Shown here: positions 1 to 11,655 of the stretch, piece by piece
Numbering within the stretch: position 1 is the stretch's first letter
Layout of the letters: each line of letters opens with the position of its first letter
NCBI GenBank assembly: GCA_031769625.1
Contig: JAUIMM010000188.1
Span: 14,205,501-14,269,500, forward strand
DNA: 64,000 bases
Source: Taudactylus pleione
Taxonomy: Eukaryota > Chordata > Amphibia > Anura > Myobatrachidae
Direction: 5' to 3'
Translations under genes and position numbers: made by a program
Notes under the pieces: generated by a model
The model's input: the letters and a program-made list of their open reading frames with translations, nothing else
The model's database searches: none
What the model was told of the DNA's origin: nothing

Positions 1-54
1 TAAATGCCATTCTATGTGTTTTTTGACACGTCCATTAATAATGAAAGTCGCTAT

Positions 55-294
55 GGGCCAAATGTAATAGTGTTACTGCTAACCTCTCACATTTTCAAAA
101 CTCTCACCCTATTACATTGGTCTAATTTTTATCTTCAAAATTGGAAAACATCTGGATGAGAGTTTAAATCGTGAGTCTAAAAACGTGAGTTTTCCTGTTC
201 TCTGACTCTATTACATTTGGTGAGTATAAAAAGTGTCAGAGGTTTCTGCTAAACTCTCACATTTAATAAGCTCTCACCCTATTACATTTGGCCC
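55..294. mobile_element. Short snapback (MITE-like) element with TAT target duplication
   Basis: The left end GGGCCAAATGTAATAG is mirrored by the right end, which reads CTATTACATTTGGCCC on the + strand. TAT flanks both sides (52-54 and 295-297). The interior is AT-rich and also folds back through CTCTCAC/GTGAGAG motifs. There is no coding potential. The GGGCC ends and 3-bp duplication resemble other elements in this window (for example 7205-7729). The superfamily is not determined. Confidence 0.7.
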
Positions 295-297
295 TAT

Positions 298-927
298 ATG
301 TTGTTTTTTTATGTTTGGTTGTTGATAATTTTTTTTCCCACGAGTAAAATGTAAGTAGACAGTAAATAGTATAGACTTTGTTCTAAATAATCCAACAAAA
401 AACGCTGGTTAGAAACACCGATTGGTGGTCATCTATATTCGCCGATCCGTCGGGGGATCAAGGAAATTCTTCATGTTAAAAATCCTAGATTTGCTGATCC
501 TGATCATATTTTGGGCAGGATCAGCAAATCAGGGAAATCCAACATGTTGGATTTCACCAATGCCCTGACCCCCGGTGTCTGGGGACTTGTGACAATCCGT
601 TGCTGATGTACAGTATGGGGGCTTTAAGTTTGACTATTGTCATTGTGACTGTCTAAGAATTGTACCCAACCCACTCAACATGTCTAGACCTGTACAGTAC
701 TTTCTGCTAGTTTGTGTCCAACTGGTCTTAGCTATTTGTATGTCAAGCTGCGTATCTGTACAGCAGTTTTGGTGAGCAAGCCAAGAGGTGCAATCCTGGG
801 TGCAAAAAGTGCAAATCTCTTTGGTGAAACTGGAACGAATTGCCCTACCAAGCATCTTTAAAATGGATCAACAAAATTCCCTAAACAGTGTAAGAAAAAC
901 AAGTCACACAGTTATAAAATGGACTAT
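298..927. other. AT-rich stretch with a probable degraded MITE (about 415-625)
   Basis: Positions 430-625 hold GATCC-rich inverted segments and end in CTGATGTACAGTATGGGGGC. They resemble the element at 26366-26608, which ends in CTGATGTATGAGGGCC. No clear target duplication was found here. The remaining sequence (298-414, 626-927) shows no gene or repeat that I recognise. Confidence 0.4.
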
Positions 928-2055
928 GGGGTAAATTTACTAAGAATCGAGATAGGTTGAGATGACCATCTCAGGTGATTTATTGATTTTTTTCCTGCTT
1001 GCAAATTTACTAAAGGTAAAGTCGGGTGAGTCAGAGAGAGAATTCTTTCATCTCACACGTAAAACTCGGGTGAGCTAGCAATCTCAAATCAAATCACTCT
1101 CGGCCCAAATTGGAAGTACGTTTCACCTAAAACATACATCTCTCAAATTTACCAAAAATCGTAATGACAATCTCAGGTGAGATAGGAGCAAACTCTCTGT
1201 CAAAATCACTTTTTCAAACTCTCAACCCCCTGAGCTGCGAGATGGTCAGAAACATACACAAATCATTGTGATTTGTGTATGTTTCTTTCTGTAAATGGTT
1301 AAAATAGGGTTAATTTGTTAAAAAAATTACGTGAGGTCCTCCCCAAAAGACTAACCAGCCTCGGGCTTGCATTAGCTATGACCGTTAGTCAGCTTAGGCC
1401 AGGGATCCCTGGGGAGTTGGGGACCCCCCCAATAAAGGGGTCCCCCTCCCAGGGCACCCCTGGCCTAGGCTGATAGCCCGGGGCTATCCCCACCACCCCT
1501 GGGTGATGGGTGGCGGGTTGATATTGTTAGGTGTAGTGGAAAAATTAAATTTTTCATCATTGTCTTTACAGTAGATCTACAGGTCCCAGCAAGCCTCCCC
1601 CGCATGCTGGTACTTGGAGAACCACAAGTACCAGCATGCAGGGCATTAAGGGCCCACTGGTTCCTGTAGTTCACCTGTAAAGAAATGGTTAATAGAACAC
1701 ACAACACACCATGAAAATAAAGCTTTTTTGCATCCATTTCACACTTACAAAATACTCACCTGTTTCCAGATGTTCATGTCCTCTTGTCAACGTAAAGTAT
1801 CCCATCAAATTACCTGTAAAAAAAGTTCCAATACTCACCTTTATGTCCCTCGATGTTCTCTGCAGAAATCTAATATGGGCTTCAGATACAGTATAACAGC
1901 ATGCTTCTGCATGCTATTACACTGCATAATGTCTGCTCGTGGGAATGAGTTGACTTCAGTCCCGGGCCACTGGCCAATCAGTGACGGCTAACATAAGCGG
2001 TGGCTCATTCGCTTGGACCCACGTGGGCTTAGCCAATGAGCCGCTCCTCCACCAT
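928..2055. mobile_element. Long-TIR non-autonomous element, copy 1 (right end missing)
   Basis: It begins GGGGTAAATTTACTAAG and has a subterminal block of CTCAGGTGA-type motifs to about 1290, then a TACACAAATCA hairpin. A GC-rich middle (CCTCCCCAAAAG...CCTGGCCTAGG) follows, then a segment with CCACTGGCCAATCAGTG near 1970. The same order occurs at 16633-17960 and, with both ends present, at 48034-49176. The right inverted end is absent, because the sequence switches to hAT DNA at about 2056. No transposase is encoded. Confidence 0.65.
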
Positions 2056-2279
2056 TAATTTCCACTTGTTTCCAGTCAATTTTGACCACTTCACATTTCA
2101 CAATATTGTTTTTGTTCCTACAGTATTATTAACCTCAATAACATTTATTTCCACTTGTTTCCAGTCAATTTTGACCACCTCACAATACAGTATTCATCCA
2201 GTTTAGACCCAAAATATGCACCAAGCTAGCTGGCGGACTAAGCTAAGGGGCAGGAGTTGGCGGCACAAACACGTGGCAG

Positions 2280-2800
2280 TTCAACTTCCAACATGGCACA
2301 TAAGGAAACATATGTTATCATTCATCAAGAGGCCTGAGGAAGATGGAGTATGTATGTAGTTGAAGGCAGGGACAGGAAGGGTTGATTGGTAGTAAATTTA
2401 ATTAAATTTTTTGATTCCAAAGCAAATTTATGAGAGAGGAGGGGAAAGCAAGGGTGAGCAATATGTCCCATGTTTTGCTGTCAAAATCAACTTGGTGGTT
2501 CAGAATATTTTTTAAAATTAAAGGGGCATGCAGGAGATGCTGTCTGTGGTCATAATCATTTCAGGACATTTTTGGCATTTAGCAACTGCATGTCAAAGAT
2601 TGCAGCAGCTGTGGCAGTTCAACTTCCAAAATGGCACATCAGGAAACAAATGTTTTTATTATTCAAGAAGCCTTGAGGGAGTTGCAACATGTACCTTATG
2701 TAGATGAAGGCAGGGAAAGGAAGATTTGATTAGTAGTACATTTTATTAAATTTTTTGATTCTAAAGTAAATTTATGAGAGAGGAAGGGAGGGCAGGAGGG
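2280..2800. repeat. Local duplication of about 325 bp within hAT H1
   Basis: The block at about 2280-2445 (CAGTTCAACTTCCAACATGG ... TTTATGAGAGAGG) recurs at about 2606-2790 with roughly 85-90% similarity by eye. The segment between carries a small plus-strand transposase fragment (2465-2640), related to the region at 45575-45790 near the 3' end of hAT H6. Confidence 0.6.
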
Positions 2801-2945
2801 GAGGCATTTACAAAATATATTTAAATCATTCATATCAGTCCTTGTCCCAGAAGAATTCTTGAGCTCTATGCCTGCTGCTGATGCTGAGAGTGGATTTTCA
2901 TCCCAGAAGGGGACCAGGAAGACTACTAATAGTACTTTTAAAAAG

Positions 2946-4840
2946 AATTGACTGTTAAACAATCCTTTGCAAGGGGGAGCAAGTATGACAGCAATCACCC
3001 AGTTGCACAGCAGATCACTGACGCCATAGCATCTATGCTGGTATTAGATGTGTGTCCAATATCCGCCAATATTGCACTGGGTTTTAGGCAGTTAATTGAG
3101 GTCCTGTGTCCCACAACCAAATCCCATCTAGATTGCACTTCACTAGAAAAGCAATCCCCAACCTGTACAGGGACATTAAAAAAACTTAATTAGTGGCCTC
3201 CAAAATGCCATTGTACCCACTGTCCACTTAAGCACAGATATGTTTACAAGCAGAACAGAGCAAACGCAAGATTACATGACTGTAACAGCCCACTGGGTGG
3301 GTGTAATGCCTTTAGCAGCACCAACAGTAGCAGTAGTAGCATCTTAGAAACAACAGTTCATTCAGGCTACTCTGTTTATCCCCAGGTTCACTAAGAAGCA
3401 TACCACTGACAACCTTTTAGAAAAACTCAGGGAAGTCATTGCTTACTCCACTTGGACTCTCCTCAGTATTTGTGATTTCTGACAATGCCACCAATATTGT
3501 TAGAGCATTACAGCTGGGTGAATTCCAACACGTGTCAAGTTTTGCTCATGCAATCAACTTTGTGCTGCAACTTTTTTTTTTAAATGACAGGGCTGTGCAG
3601 GAGATGCTCTCTGTGGCCCCAAAAATGTCTGGACATTTTCGCCATTCAGGAGGCCCATATAGAAGATTACAGCACCTGCAGGAAATATTGAACTCCAACC
3701 TTTATATGTTTCAGCAGATGGAGGAACAGGAAAAAGCCATCCAAAGCTACATAGCATACTGTGACATAGGAAGAGGAGGGAGAATGTACTTTACTCAAGC
3801 TCTGTGGAAAATACTTTCAGTGTTGTGCAAAGTGCTGAAACCCTTCGAAGTAGTCACCTGTGAAGTGAGTCCAGACACTGCCAGCTTGAGTCAGGTAATT
3901 CCTCTAATTAGACTGTTGGAAAATCAGCTTGAGAAACTAAAGGAGCAGCTGAAACAAAACAATTCTGCTAAGTATGTCGGACTTGTAGATCAATTTCTTA
4001 ACTCACTGTGCCAGCATGTGATGTAATGATGGCTGCTCCTTTTAGCTCAAGTCCTTTATTCACATCAACAGGATCCAAGGGTTGTCAGGATCTTATAATT
4101 GGATGAATACATTTTGGCGACCGTGCTGGATCTTAGGTTTAAGTCATACATTGTGTCTTTCTTCTCAACAGCCACAGATCTGAATAGGTGCAAAGAGCTG
4201 TTGGTAAGAAAATTGTCAGCTCAAGTGGCATGTGCTGCAGTGATGGCTTCTTCTTCAGTTTCTCCAGCAAGTGCATCTTCTGGGAAAAAACTCAACTTTC
4301 CCAAAAGACCCACTGGTGATGCAGAAAAGTCAAAACAACCCAGTTTTGATATTAGGTTGGTTCTAAAAGAATTGTCTACAATTAATGAGACCTCTACCAT
4401 GACTCCATCTGATAAGGTCACTATTCAAAGAACGGCTTAGTACTATTTAAAATTTTTTAATAATAGCATCCAAATAGGCATGTCAGACAATCCGTTTAAC
4501 TACTGGCAGGAAAAAAGGCAATTTGGAGGCCATTGCACAAACTGGCTTTGCTTTACTTGAGCTGCCCACCCTCCAGTGTGTACTCAGAAAGAGTTTTCAG
4601 CACAGCCAGGAACCTTACCAGCGATTGACGTAGGATGCTACTTCCTCAATTTGTGGAAAATATGATGTCCTCCAAAATAAACTACAAATTCTATGTCAAT
4701 TACATCCAAAAAAATACAGAGGCACCTGTAATGGTGGATTCCAGTGGGGACAAATTAATATTGTGTGAAGATGATGTACACACTGATGAGGGTGAGGAAT
4801 TGGATGATGATGGCAACAACATCTTGCCTCTGTAGAACCA
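2946..4840 (+). pseudogene. hAT transposase body, broken (H1)
   Basis: Pieces in order are: KYDSNHPVAQQITDA and GFRQLIEVLCP (2948-3140); the first catalytic motif, seen as LSTDMFTSRTEQTQDYMTV (about 3231-3290), with the usual DMW Trp replaced by Phe; VISDNATNIVRAL (3470-3510), the second Asp motif; SFAHAINF, where related copies have CFAHTIN; ATVLDLRFKSYI (4113-4150); and a C-terminal dimerisation region around 4500-4680 (YWQ, SVYSERVFSTAR, LLPQFVEN). An acidic tail (SSGDKLILCEDD) ends near 4835. The frame is broken by stops after 3193, 4026 and 4440. The usual hAT transposase is about 600-700 aa, and the pieces would roughly add up to its body without the BED finger. It is not functional. 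Confidence 0.85.
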
Positions 4841-4919
4841 GTTGGTGCATGTAGAGATCATCGCCAGCAATGTCAGCTGCCCATTGGTTGCTTGTTTTAT
4901 TGGGACCCAAACAAACCAA

Positions 4920-5590
4920 TCGCTTCATGATTGATATTGTTGATGAAGATGTTGGTGGTGAAGATGGCAGGTGCTTGGATCTAGCAGAGAGAAGGGAGCT
5001 ATCTGATGCTGGACTGCTTGCTGGTACTTCTTTAGCCAAAGTTTCTGAATTTTGGAAAAAACTTTTTTAATAAATGTACTGCAGATGTCGTAACAGGAAG
5101 GAGGTTCTAGATGGTTAATGTTCCTACGTCTACTTACTCTGGCTTTACAAAGGGTACAGATAGCTTGACAATTGTTGTCCGGAATGGGTAGAAATAATTC
5201 CACACATCCTGGTGCACTTCCATAGAAGCATTCTTGATTTCTATGTCAGCATGTTTACTTGTGCTTACATCATCATAAGAGGCATAACCACCAGTCATAA
5301 ATAAAAGCCAAGGCCTTAGCCTTTCTTTTCTACTTCATGTGGTGAAAGGCATATTCCCAAGTTAATGTCTTTCTGCAGCTAACTTTTTCTTTGATGTTTT
5401 CTCTTTACCACTGCTAAAGATTGGTTCTTTGTTTTTTGATGCCCTGACTTAAGCCCTGTATGCCCTTGGGCATCGGCTGTAGTAGATGATGTAGAAGGAC
5501 TAGTATCATCATGACTTCTGGGACTGGCAGCAGCTCAAGCACTACTATATGGTTCCTGCTCTCCTCTCAACTGATCGTTCTCCATATCAA
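4920..5590 (-). pseudogene. hAT transposase N-terminal/BED-finger segment, opposite strand to the body (H1)
   Basis: On the minus strand an N-terminus beginning MENDQLRGEQEP (from about 5586) is followed, after stops, by VEVHQDE-like text and then a BED-type zinc finger, CQAICTLCKARVSRRR, with a downstream NHLE (about 5100-5170). BED fingers bind the transposon ends in hAT transposases. In hAT H6 the same segment lies upstream of, and on the same strand as, the transposase body. Here it points towards the body, so it is a rearranged fragment. It contains several in-frame stops. Confidence 0.75.
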
Positions 5591-5639
5591 CAAACACGAA
5601 TGAAGTGGGGTACAGCACACACATCAATTTGTACCAATT

Positions 5640-6060
5640 TTAAATATTACACTGCGGGTTCAATGACATACATTGTCACAATATTTTTTATGAATAAGAA
5701 AAGAATAACACACTGCGTTACCATTTAGTGTCACAAGATTTTTTATGAATAAGAAAAGTGTAACTCACTGCACTACCACTTATAGCATCACAAGATGGTT
5801 TATGAGTAAAACACTGCTCTACCACTCACAGTGTCACAAGACTTTTTATGAATAAGAAAAGAATAACACATTGCACTGCCACTTACATTGTCACAATATT
5901 TTTTATGAGTAAAACACTGTGATACCACTTACAGTGTCACAAGAATTTTTATGAATATAAAAAGAATAACAGACTGCGCTACCAATTACAGTGTGACAAT
6001 ATTTTTTATGAATAAAAATAACACACTGCGCTACGACTTATAGTGTCACAATACGTGGAT
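5640..6060. repeat. Diverged tandem repeat of about 55-60 bp in the hAT 5' region (H1)
   Basis: About seven units contain TGTCACAAGATTTTTTATGA and AATAACACACTGCG with variable length. A related two-unit version is at 49185-49290 in hAT H7, again just upstream of the MENDQ N-terminus. It is therefore part of the element's 5' region rather than host satellite DNA. Confidence 0.65.
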
Positions 6061-6480
6061 GATAAACTGTGGTATGGCCGGCAGTGTCACCGAACAATAA
6101 TAGCATAACTAGCACACACAAAAAATAAACTGAAAAAAAAAAAGATATTTTTTTATATTTTACTTAACTTTTATATTTTTTTACACTGGGGAAGAGCACC
6201 CCTGGATGAAGCAGCAGTACCTTGAAGAACAACGCAGCACCCCTATATGGACAACAAAGCACCTGTGCGGAGTGCAGACAGACTACCTACAGAGTCACAA
6301 ATACATGGATAATAAACTGTGGTATGGCCGGCAGTGTCACCGAACAATAATAGCATAACTAGCACACACACACAAAAAAACCTGAAAAAATATAATTTTT
6401 TAATTTTTTTGTGGAATGATAATTTTATTTAGCTTTTATTTTTTTTTTACACTGTGGAAGTGCATCCCTGGATGACACAG
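6050..6480. repeat. Direct duplication with about 250-bp spacing inside hAT H1
   Basis: ACTGTGGTATGGCCGGCAGT, followed by CACCGAACAATAATAGCATA, occurs at about 6067 and again at about 6317. Each copy is followed by an A/T run, then TTTTTTTACACTG and a CACCCCTGGATGA-like segment. Confidence 0.65.
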
Positions 6481-6489
6481 CACCTCTTT

Positions 6490-6715
6490 ATGTACTGCAG
6501 CCCTTGAAGGACAGGTTAACACAGCAGCAGACCCCCTTTATGTATTGCAGCCCCAGCCCCTTTATGGACAACACAGCAGCACGCCTTTATGTACTGCAGC
6601 CCCAGCCCCTTTATGGACAACACAGCAGCCCCCCTTTATGTACTGCAGCCCCAGCCCCTTTATGGACAACACAGCAGCCCCCCTTTATGTACTGCAGCCC
6701 CAGCCCCTTGATTGA
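6490..6715. repeat. 49-bp tandem repeat, about 4 units (hAT H1 5' region)
   Basis: The unit contains TTTATGTACTGCAGCCCC and CCCCTTTATGGACAACACAG. TGTA(C/T)TGCAG starts at 6541, 6590, 6639 and 6688. It lies between the TATA-bearing end and the N-terminal exon, where hAT H2 and H4 carry different tandem arrays. Confidence 0.8.
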
Positions 6716-6809
6716 CAGGCAACAGTGACAGGAGTCCCAGCCCGACAACACTGCACAGACAGAGCAGCACAGAACACGTCTGTTTTTTACACTCTCCAAG
6801 CCCAGCGTG

Positions 6810-6999
6810 AAAATGGCGCCGATCACCAGGACCTTTATAGAATCCAAAACCTGACAGAATCCGACAGTGGTTTGATGACGTTTTGCCTAGTTTTGGAATC
6901 CGAGTTTCGCAGGAAAACCCGAGCCGGACTCGGATCCTACTCGGATTCCCTATGTTCAGGTGGGTCCGGTTCTCAGAAAACGCAACCCGCTCATATTGT
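6810..6999 (-). promoter_or_regulatory. hAT promoter-type end (H1)
   Basis: Read on the minus strand, this holds a TGACGT-complement site (plus strand GATGACGTTTTGCC at about 6876), a weak TATA box (plus strand CCTTTATAGAA at about 6831) and GGCGCCATTTTC just inside. The same three features in the same order are found in H2, H4 and H8. They resemble a CRE/ATF-like site and a core promoter. Promoter activity is inferred. Confidence 0.55.
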
Positions 7000-7204
7000 G
7001 GGTGGCTCAGCTGGGCGGTACTCCTCCCTCGCCAGCACCCCCCGGGTGCCATCTGATCCAATTAGTAGTTATGGCCCTGATAATAATTTTTACTTATTAA
7101 ATAAGATTATAGTTATGTTAGTTTTATATTATAGCATTTATTTTTAACAATATTAAATAGGTTTTTATCCCATAATAATATCCAAATGTAACAATTAAAA
7201 CTAT

Positions 7205-7729
7205 GGGCCTGATTCACTATGGATCGCTTTTGCGATTACGCATGCAGAACCACTGTGAAAATATGCTAATGTTTACAAGCGCTATGCCATCGCAGGCCAA
7301 CATAAAGATGCCCACTTTACCTTACAATCATCCGTAATACTTAGCAAGTCGGCGAAACCATTGGTAACATGGAGTAACATTGCAGCCTCATGCACACTTG
7401 CTCGAGGTCAGACCTTACTCAGAAATTGCTAAACCACATTGCACACAGTGAGTGCTCAACCTGCATATGCCATCGCAGTTGATAATTTATGCACACCACT
7501 GTAACGGAGTTAAAATGCACTGATACACCTGCGTTTCACCAACCACCCCCCCGTCAACATCCTTAAATGCTCACTTCCTGTCAGTCACTCTGCGATGGAT
7601 CTGCGTGGTCTCTGCGATCGCAGTGATGCCTTCGTGAACACGCACTGGGATGCTATAAGCATGCGCAGTACGCAACAATCAGTTGTCTGCGTGTGTAATC
7701 GCAATAGCGATCCGTAATGAATCAGGCAC
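7205..7729. mobile_element. GGG-snapback element with TAT target duplication
   Basis: The left end GGGCCTGATTCACTATGGAT pairs with the right end, which reads ATCCGTAATGAATCAGGCAC. TAT flanks it at 7202-7204 and 7730-7732. The interior is rich in GCGAT/ATCGC motifs and is non-coding. Related copies are at 7858-9450 and 28311-28823. Confidence 0.8.
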
Positions 7730-7925
7730 TATAAGCAGTAGCTTGACACATGCTGTGGATAATTCACAATCCATTTGCTGCTTTACTATATTCATTTGTG
7801 TTATTTATAATATCCTCTGCCATAGTTAACTCAGTTTTATGTGTTTTTAGTGCATTTCGCCTGATTCAGCAAGGATTGCAGTTGCTACTACGCATGCAAT
7901 CAGCCATTGCAGTGACTACACAGAC

Positions 7926-9097
7926 CAGTGGCGGAACTAGAGAGTGGTGGGCCCAGGTGCAAGAATATGCTTTGGGCCCCCCTATGCAGTGCCCCCAGTA
8001 GTGGTCCCCCTATGCAGTGCCCTCAGTAGTGCCCCTTATACAGTGCCCCCAGTAGTGCCCCATAAACAGTGCCCCCAGTAGTGCCCCATATACAGTGCCC
8101 CCAGTAGTGCCCCATATGCATTGCCCCCAGTAGTGCCCCTTATACAGTGCCCCCAGCAGTGCACCATATACAGTGCCCCCAGTACTGGTCCCCCTATGCA
8201 GTGCTCCCAGTAGTTCCCCTTATACAGTGCCCCCAGAAGTGGACCCCCTATGCAGTACCCCCAGTAGTAGTCCCCCCTATGCATTGCCCCAGTAGTAGTC
8301 CACCCTATATAGTGCCCCCAGTTGTAGTACCCCCTATGCAGTGCCCCTTATACAGTGCCTCCAGTATTGGTCCCCATATGCAGTGCCCCCATTAGTGCAC
8401 CTTATAAAGTGCCCACAGTAGTAGTGCCCCTTATACAGTGCCCCCAGTAGTAGTCACCCCTATGCAGCGCCCCTGGTAGTGCCCCTTATACAGTGCCCAC
8501 AGTAGTAGTCCCCCTATGCAGTGCCCCCAGTAGTGCCCCTTATACAGTGCCCCCAGTAGTAGTCACCCCTATGAAGTGCCGCCAGTAGTGGTCCCCCCTA
8601 TGCAGTGCTCCCAGTAGTGTGCCTTATAGAGTGCCCACAGTAGTGGTCCCCCCTATGCAGTGCCCTTTATACAGGGACCCCAGTAGTGCCCCTCCCTACA
8701 TATATAAGCCAAACACACCCACACACACAAAAAAACACACTTACCACAATCCCCACTCCTGCGCCCGCCGCCATCAGCTCCTCTGTCCTCCCGCTCTGCA
8801 CGTTGGTAGAGACATCATGATGTCTCTCCAATCACCCACGGCGGGAGCTGGAAGGTGGAGCTCATGAGTGAGCTCCACCCCGGCTTGGACGCGGACGCAG
8901 TCTGTCTGACTCTCATTGGCTGCTATAACAAACACACAGTCGCCACTGGTGGTTTGCACTACATTTAAATACTGTGAGGCCCGGGGACACTGGCGGTGGG
9001 TACAACGGTACCATTGGATGCATGCAGCTATGGGCCCCTGCACCACAGCGGGCCCTGATGCAAGGCACCGGTTGCACCGCTGCTAGTTCCGCCACAG
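7926..9097. mobile_element. hAT-type non-autonomous element (CAGTGGCGG ends)
   Basis: The ends are CAGTGGCGGAACTAG and CTAGTTCCGCCACAG, a common terminal motif of hAT-type elements. The flanks ACACAGAC (7918-7925) and ATGCAGAC (9098-9105) match at 6 of 8 positions. The interior is the minisatellite at 7980-8700 plus a GC-rich segment. No transposase is present. Confidence 0.75.
7980..8700. repeat. Minisatellite of mixed 26-30 bp units
   Basis: Units alternate between CCCAGTAGTGCCCCTTATAC and CCCAGTAGTGGTCCCCCTAT, each followed by a CAGTGC-type linker, over about 25 diverged units. The array lies wholly inside the hAT-type element at 7926-9097. Open frames across it are repeat translations, not genes. 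Confidence 0.85.
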
Positions 9098-9481
9098 ATG
9101 CAGACCCATCACAGAGTGATTGACAGGAAGTGTCATTTGTGGGTGGTGATGGGGGGGTTAGTCGGCCGAATGCAGGGGCATGCATAAATTATCCACTGCG
9201 ATGCCCTGTGCAGCCTGAGGTCTCATAGCGTGCGATGAAGTTCACAATTCCTGAGTAAGGTCAGAGCTTGTGCAAGTGTGCGTGAGGCTGTGATGGTACT
9301 CGCTTGTACCGATGGTTTCACAGTCTTGCTAAACATTACAGATGTGTGTAAGGTAAAGGGGGCGTTCTTATGTAGTGCAGCGGCAGCATTGCGATCACAA
9401 TGAATTAGCATACTATCGCAATTGAACTGCAATAGTGTGTACTAGTGAAAGTAAATTTTGCCCTCAGTCTCTTCATTTTTT

Positions 9482-9706
9482 CTAAGCGACAGGTTCTAAA
9501 CCCCGGCGGTTTGGTGGCGGTTTGATGGTGAGTTCTAAACCCCAGGGGTTTGGTGGCAGTTTTGCCGCGGTTTCCAAATGACAGTCCTGTTCTATTCTCT
9601 TCTAAAATGTGTTTTTACGGCGGTTTTGCAGAGGTTTTGGCCTTAGTAAATCTGCGGATAGCAAAACCACCGCCAAACCGCCGGGGTTTAGAACCCGCTG
9701 CTTAGT
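9482..9706. mobile_element. Near-perfect palindromic MITE
   Basis: The left arm GGTTCTAAACCCCGGCGGTT (9492 on) pairs with the right arm AACCGCCGGGGTTTAGAACC (about 9676-9695). The arms continue inward through TTGGTGGCGG and its complement, and outward through CTAAGC/GCTTAG. The loop is about 130 bp. A clear target duplication was not found. Confidence 0.7.
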
Positions 9707-9776
9707 GAATTTTGTCATTACTGTGTAGGATCTAGTTTCCATATTTTGCATTAATGTGATACATTAGGGCTCACCC

Positions 9777-10344
9777 ATAGGCAAACGCAGGGGGGGGGTT
9801 TCCGTCTGCCTGGAAACCCCCCTCCCCAGCACACACATGACCACAGTAGAAATAGTAATATAATAGAATTTATGCTAGTGTTGCATGTTCTTCTCAGTAT
9901 CACAAATGAAATAATTAGCATCACCTGTGGATCTTTTAACATGTGTCAGACAGTAATAAATAACCTGTGCACCAACTAGATCATCTGGAAAACATGCACC
10001 ATTAGGGATGCACTGCTATAGAGCCCAATATGTACATATATGTCCAGGGCAGTGCTAGGTTCTTCTGCTGCTCCTCCAGGCTCCCGGACTTGCTCCAATA
10101 GTCTGGAATGATGCTCACATCTAAAATAAAACATCCAGCTCAGGAAGGATGGCCTCCTGACACATCTAATGACTTACTGTCATCACTGGTCCTGTATATG
10201 CTGGAATTATGATACACAATAAACTTTGTATGACGCATAATAAAAATGGTTGAGTACTAATTCTGCCCACTTCATGGACTGGCCACATTCGCTCTAAAAT
10301 CAAGCATTTGGAAACCCCCATCGAGAAATCCTGCGTTTGCCACT
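9777..10344. mobile_element. hAT-type non-autonomous element with perfect 8-bp target duplication
   Basis: GCTCACCC occurs at 9769-9776 and 10345-10352. The ends are ATAGGCAAACGCAGG and, inverted, AGTGGCAAACGCAGG; both continue as G-rich sequence followed by GTTTCC. The interior is non-coding. The exact 8-bp duplication supports a hAT-type transposition. Confidence 0.85.
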
Positions 10345-10352
10345 GCTCACCC

Positions 10353-11001
10353 CATGCAGGCAATGCTATCGCTTGTACTGTACTTTGTGATACTATGCAT
10401 ATTTTGTTTGCTGGTACAAATGTACTTCAAATATATGCAATAAGGCTTCTAATCACGCTATTTAAATACAAATGTTTTAGTAGGTTTCTGAAACTAACGA
10501 AAAGATTACTGGATAATAGAAGATAATAACGGTAAAAGGACGTCATTATGATTAATGTGATACTTTAATAATGTTATATATATCCTCTTTTTAATGTCAG
10601 ATGTATTCCTTATAACACGTTGCTCTTTATTGAAACATTCACTGATTGTTGCTTCATCCAATGTTATCTGATTTTTCAGCAGAGACTGAACACAAGTCTG
10701 GCTGTGTGGACATAAATTCTGACAAATGTATATAGTGCGCCTCCTCATAGAAACATTGGAGCGGCTGCTCACAAGGGTAACTACCGATTCCCTTTAAGCA
10801 AACAATATTTCTTTGCTTGAAACATAAATAAATAATAGAGTTCCTATACTCCAATTCTACTATAAAAAATATATATATCCAACATACAAAAGGGGATATT
10901 ATAGGATATCTAACTCAGTGGATTCCAGCTAGGACTGTTTCCGTTTTTACTAGCATTTGATACAGTATATTAATTGAGCTATATTTTGCAATATTATTTA
11001 G
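10353..11001. other. AT-rich sequence, nothing recognised
   Basis: No coding frame, tandem repeat or inverted ends stand out. It is the longest stretch between 7 and 17 kb without an evident TE. Confidence 0.4.
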
Positions 11002-11655
11002 CAGGGCTGCCAACAGGAGGGGACTGCCAACCGGAAGGCAGAATAAGGTAATTGATTGATGCTGGGGCCCTCTGGAGGCACACATGCTGGGGCTGACTAG
11101 AGACATAAATGCTGGTGCTAGCTGAAGACACACAGACTGGGACTGGATGGAGACACACAGATGGACTGGCTGGAGACACACAGACTGGGACTGGCTGGAG
11201 ACACAGAAGCTGGGGCTGGCTGGAGACACAGAAGCTGGGGCTGACTGGAGACAGAAATGCTGATGCTAGCTGGAGACACACAGACTGGGACTGGCTGGAG
11301 ACACACAGACGGACTGGCTGGAGACACAGAAGGTGGGGCTGGCTGGAAACACAGGAGAGACAGGCTGGAGACAAAGAAAGGGGGCTGGCTAGTGACATAA
11401 AAGTGGTACTGGCTGGAGACACAGAAGGGGGGCAGGCTGTGGAAACAAGAAGGGGGCAGGCTGGTGACATAAAAGGGGACCCAGATGGTGACATAAAAGC
11501 AGGCTGGGGAGACAGAAAGGGGTGCTGACTCGACTGGGGATACAGATTGGGCTGGCTGGGGAGAAAGTATGGGGTTGGCTGGAGACAGAAACACAGGGAG
11601 GGGGCCCCTGCCTCTTCAGTCAGTCCCAGGCCCCACAATCTCTGGTGGCAGCCCT
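11002..11655. mobile_element. hAT-type non-autonomous element carrying a 25-bp minisatellite
   Basis: The ends are CAGGGCTGCCAACAG and, inverted, CAGGGCTGCCACCAG. The flanking 8-mers do not match (TTATTTAG and TTGTCTCA). The right flank is DIRS sequence and the left is not, so the locus was rearranged after or during insertion. Confidence 0.65.
11060..11500. repeat. 25-bp minisatellite
   Basis: The unit is about TGGAGACACAGAAGCTGGGG plus CTGGC. TGGAGAC starts at 11171, 11196, 11221, 11246 and 11271. Units diverge after about 11340. The Ser/Pro/Cys-rich and Trp/Gly-rich frames across it (both strands) are repeat translations. Confidence 0.85.

Larger units (their letters stand above)
2056..6999. 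mobile_element. hAT element copy H1, with transposase body inverted relative to its promoter end
   Basis: The left part (2056-2300) matches the 3'-type end region of the other hAT copies (TTTCCAGTCAATTTTGACC, CACAAACACGTGG), but the terminal TAGGGATGTGC is missing. The right part (6810-6999) is the promoter-type end, with ATGGCGCC, a TATA-like box and TGACGT read on the minus strand. Between them lie a plus-strand transposase body (2946-4840), a minus-strand N-terminal/BED segment (4920-5590) and several tandem repeats. The right terminus is degenerate (CGCTCATATTG), so no target duplication can be called. The N-terminal exon and the body face each other, which cannot give one transcript. Confidence 0.7.
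7858..9450. mobile_element. GGG-snapback element related to 7205-7729, split by a hAT-type insertion
   Basis: The left piece (7858-7925: CCTGATTCAGCAAGGATTGC) and right piece (9098-9450: TGACAGGAAG, TGCATAAATTATCCACTGCG, ending near GAACTGCAATAGTG) match the order of related elements at 7205-7729 and 28311-28823. The outer ends are worn, so the limits are approximate. Confidence 0.6.
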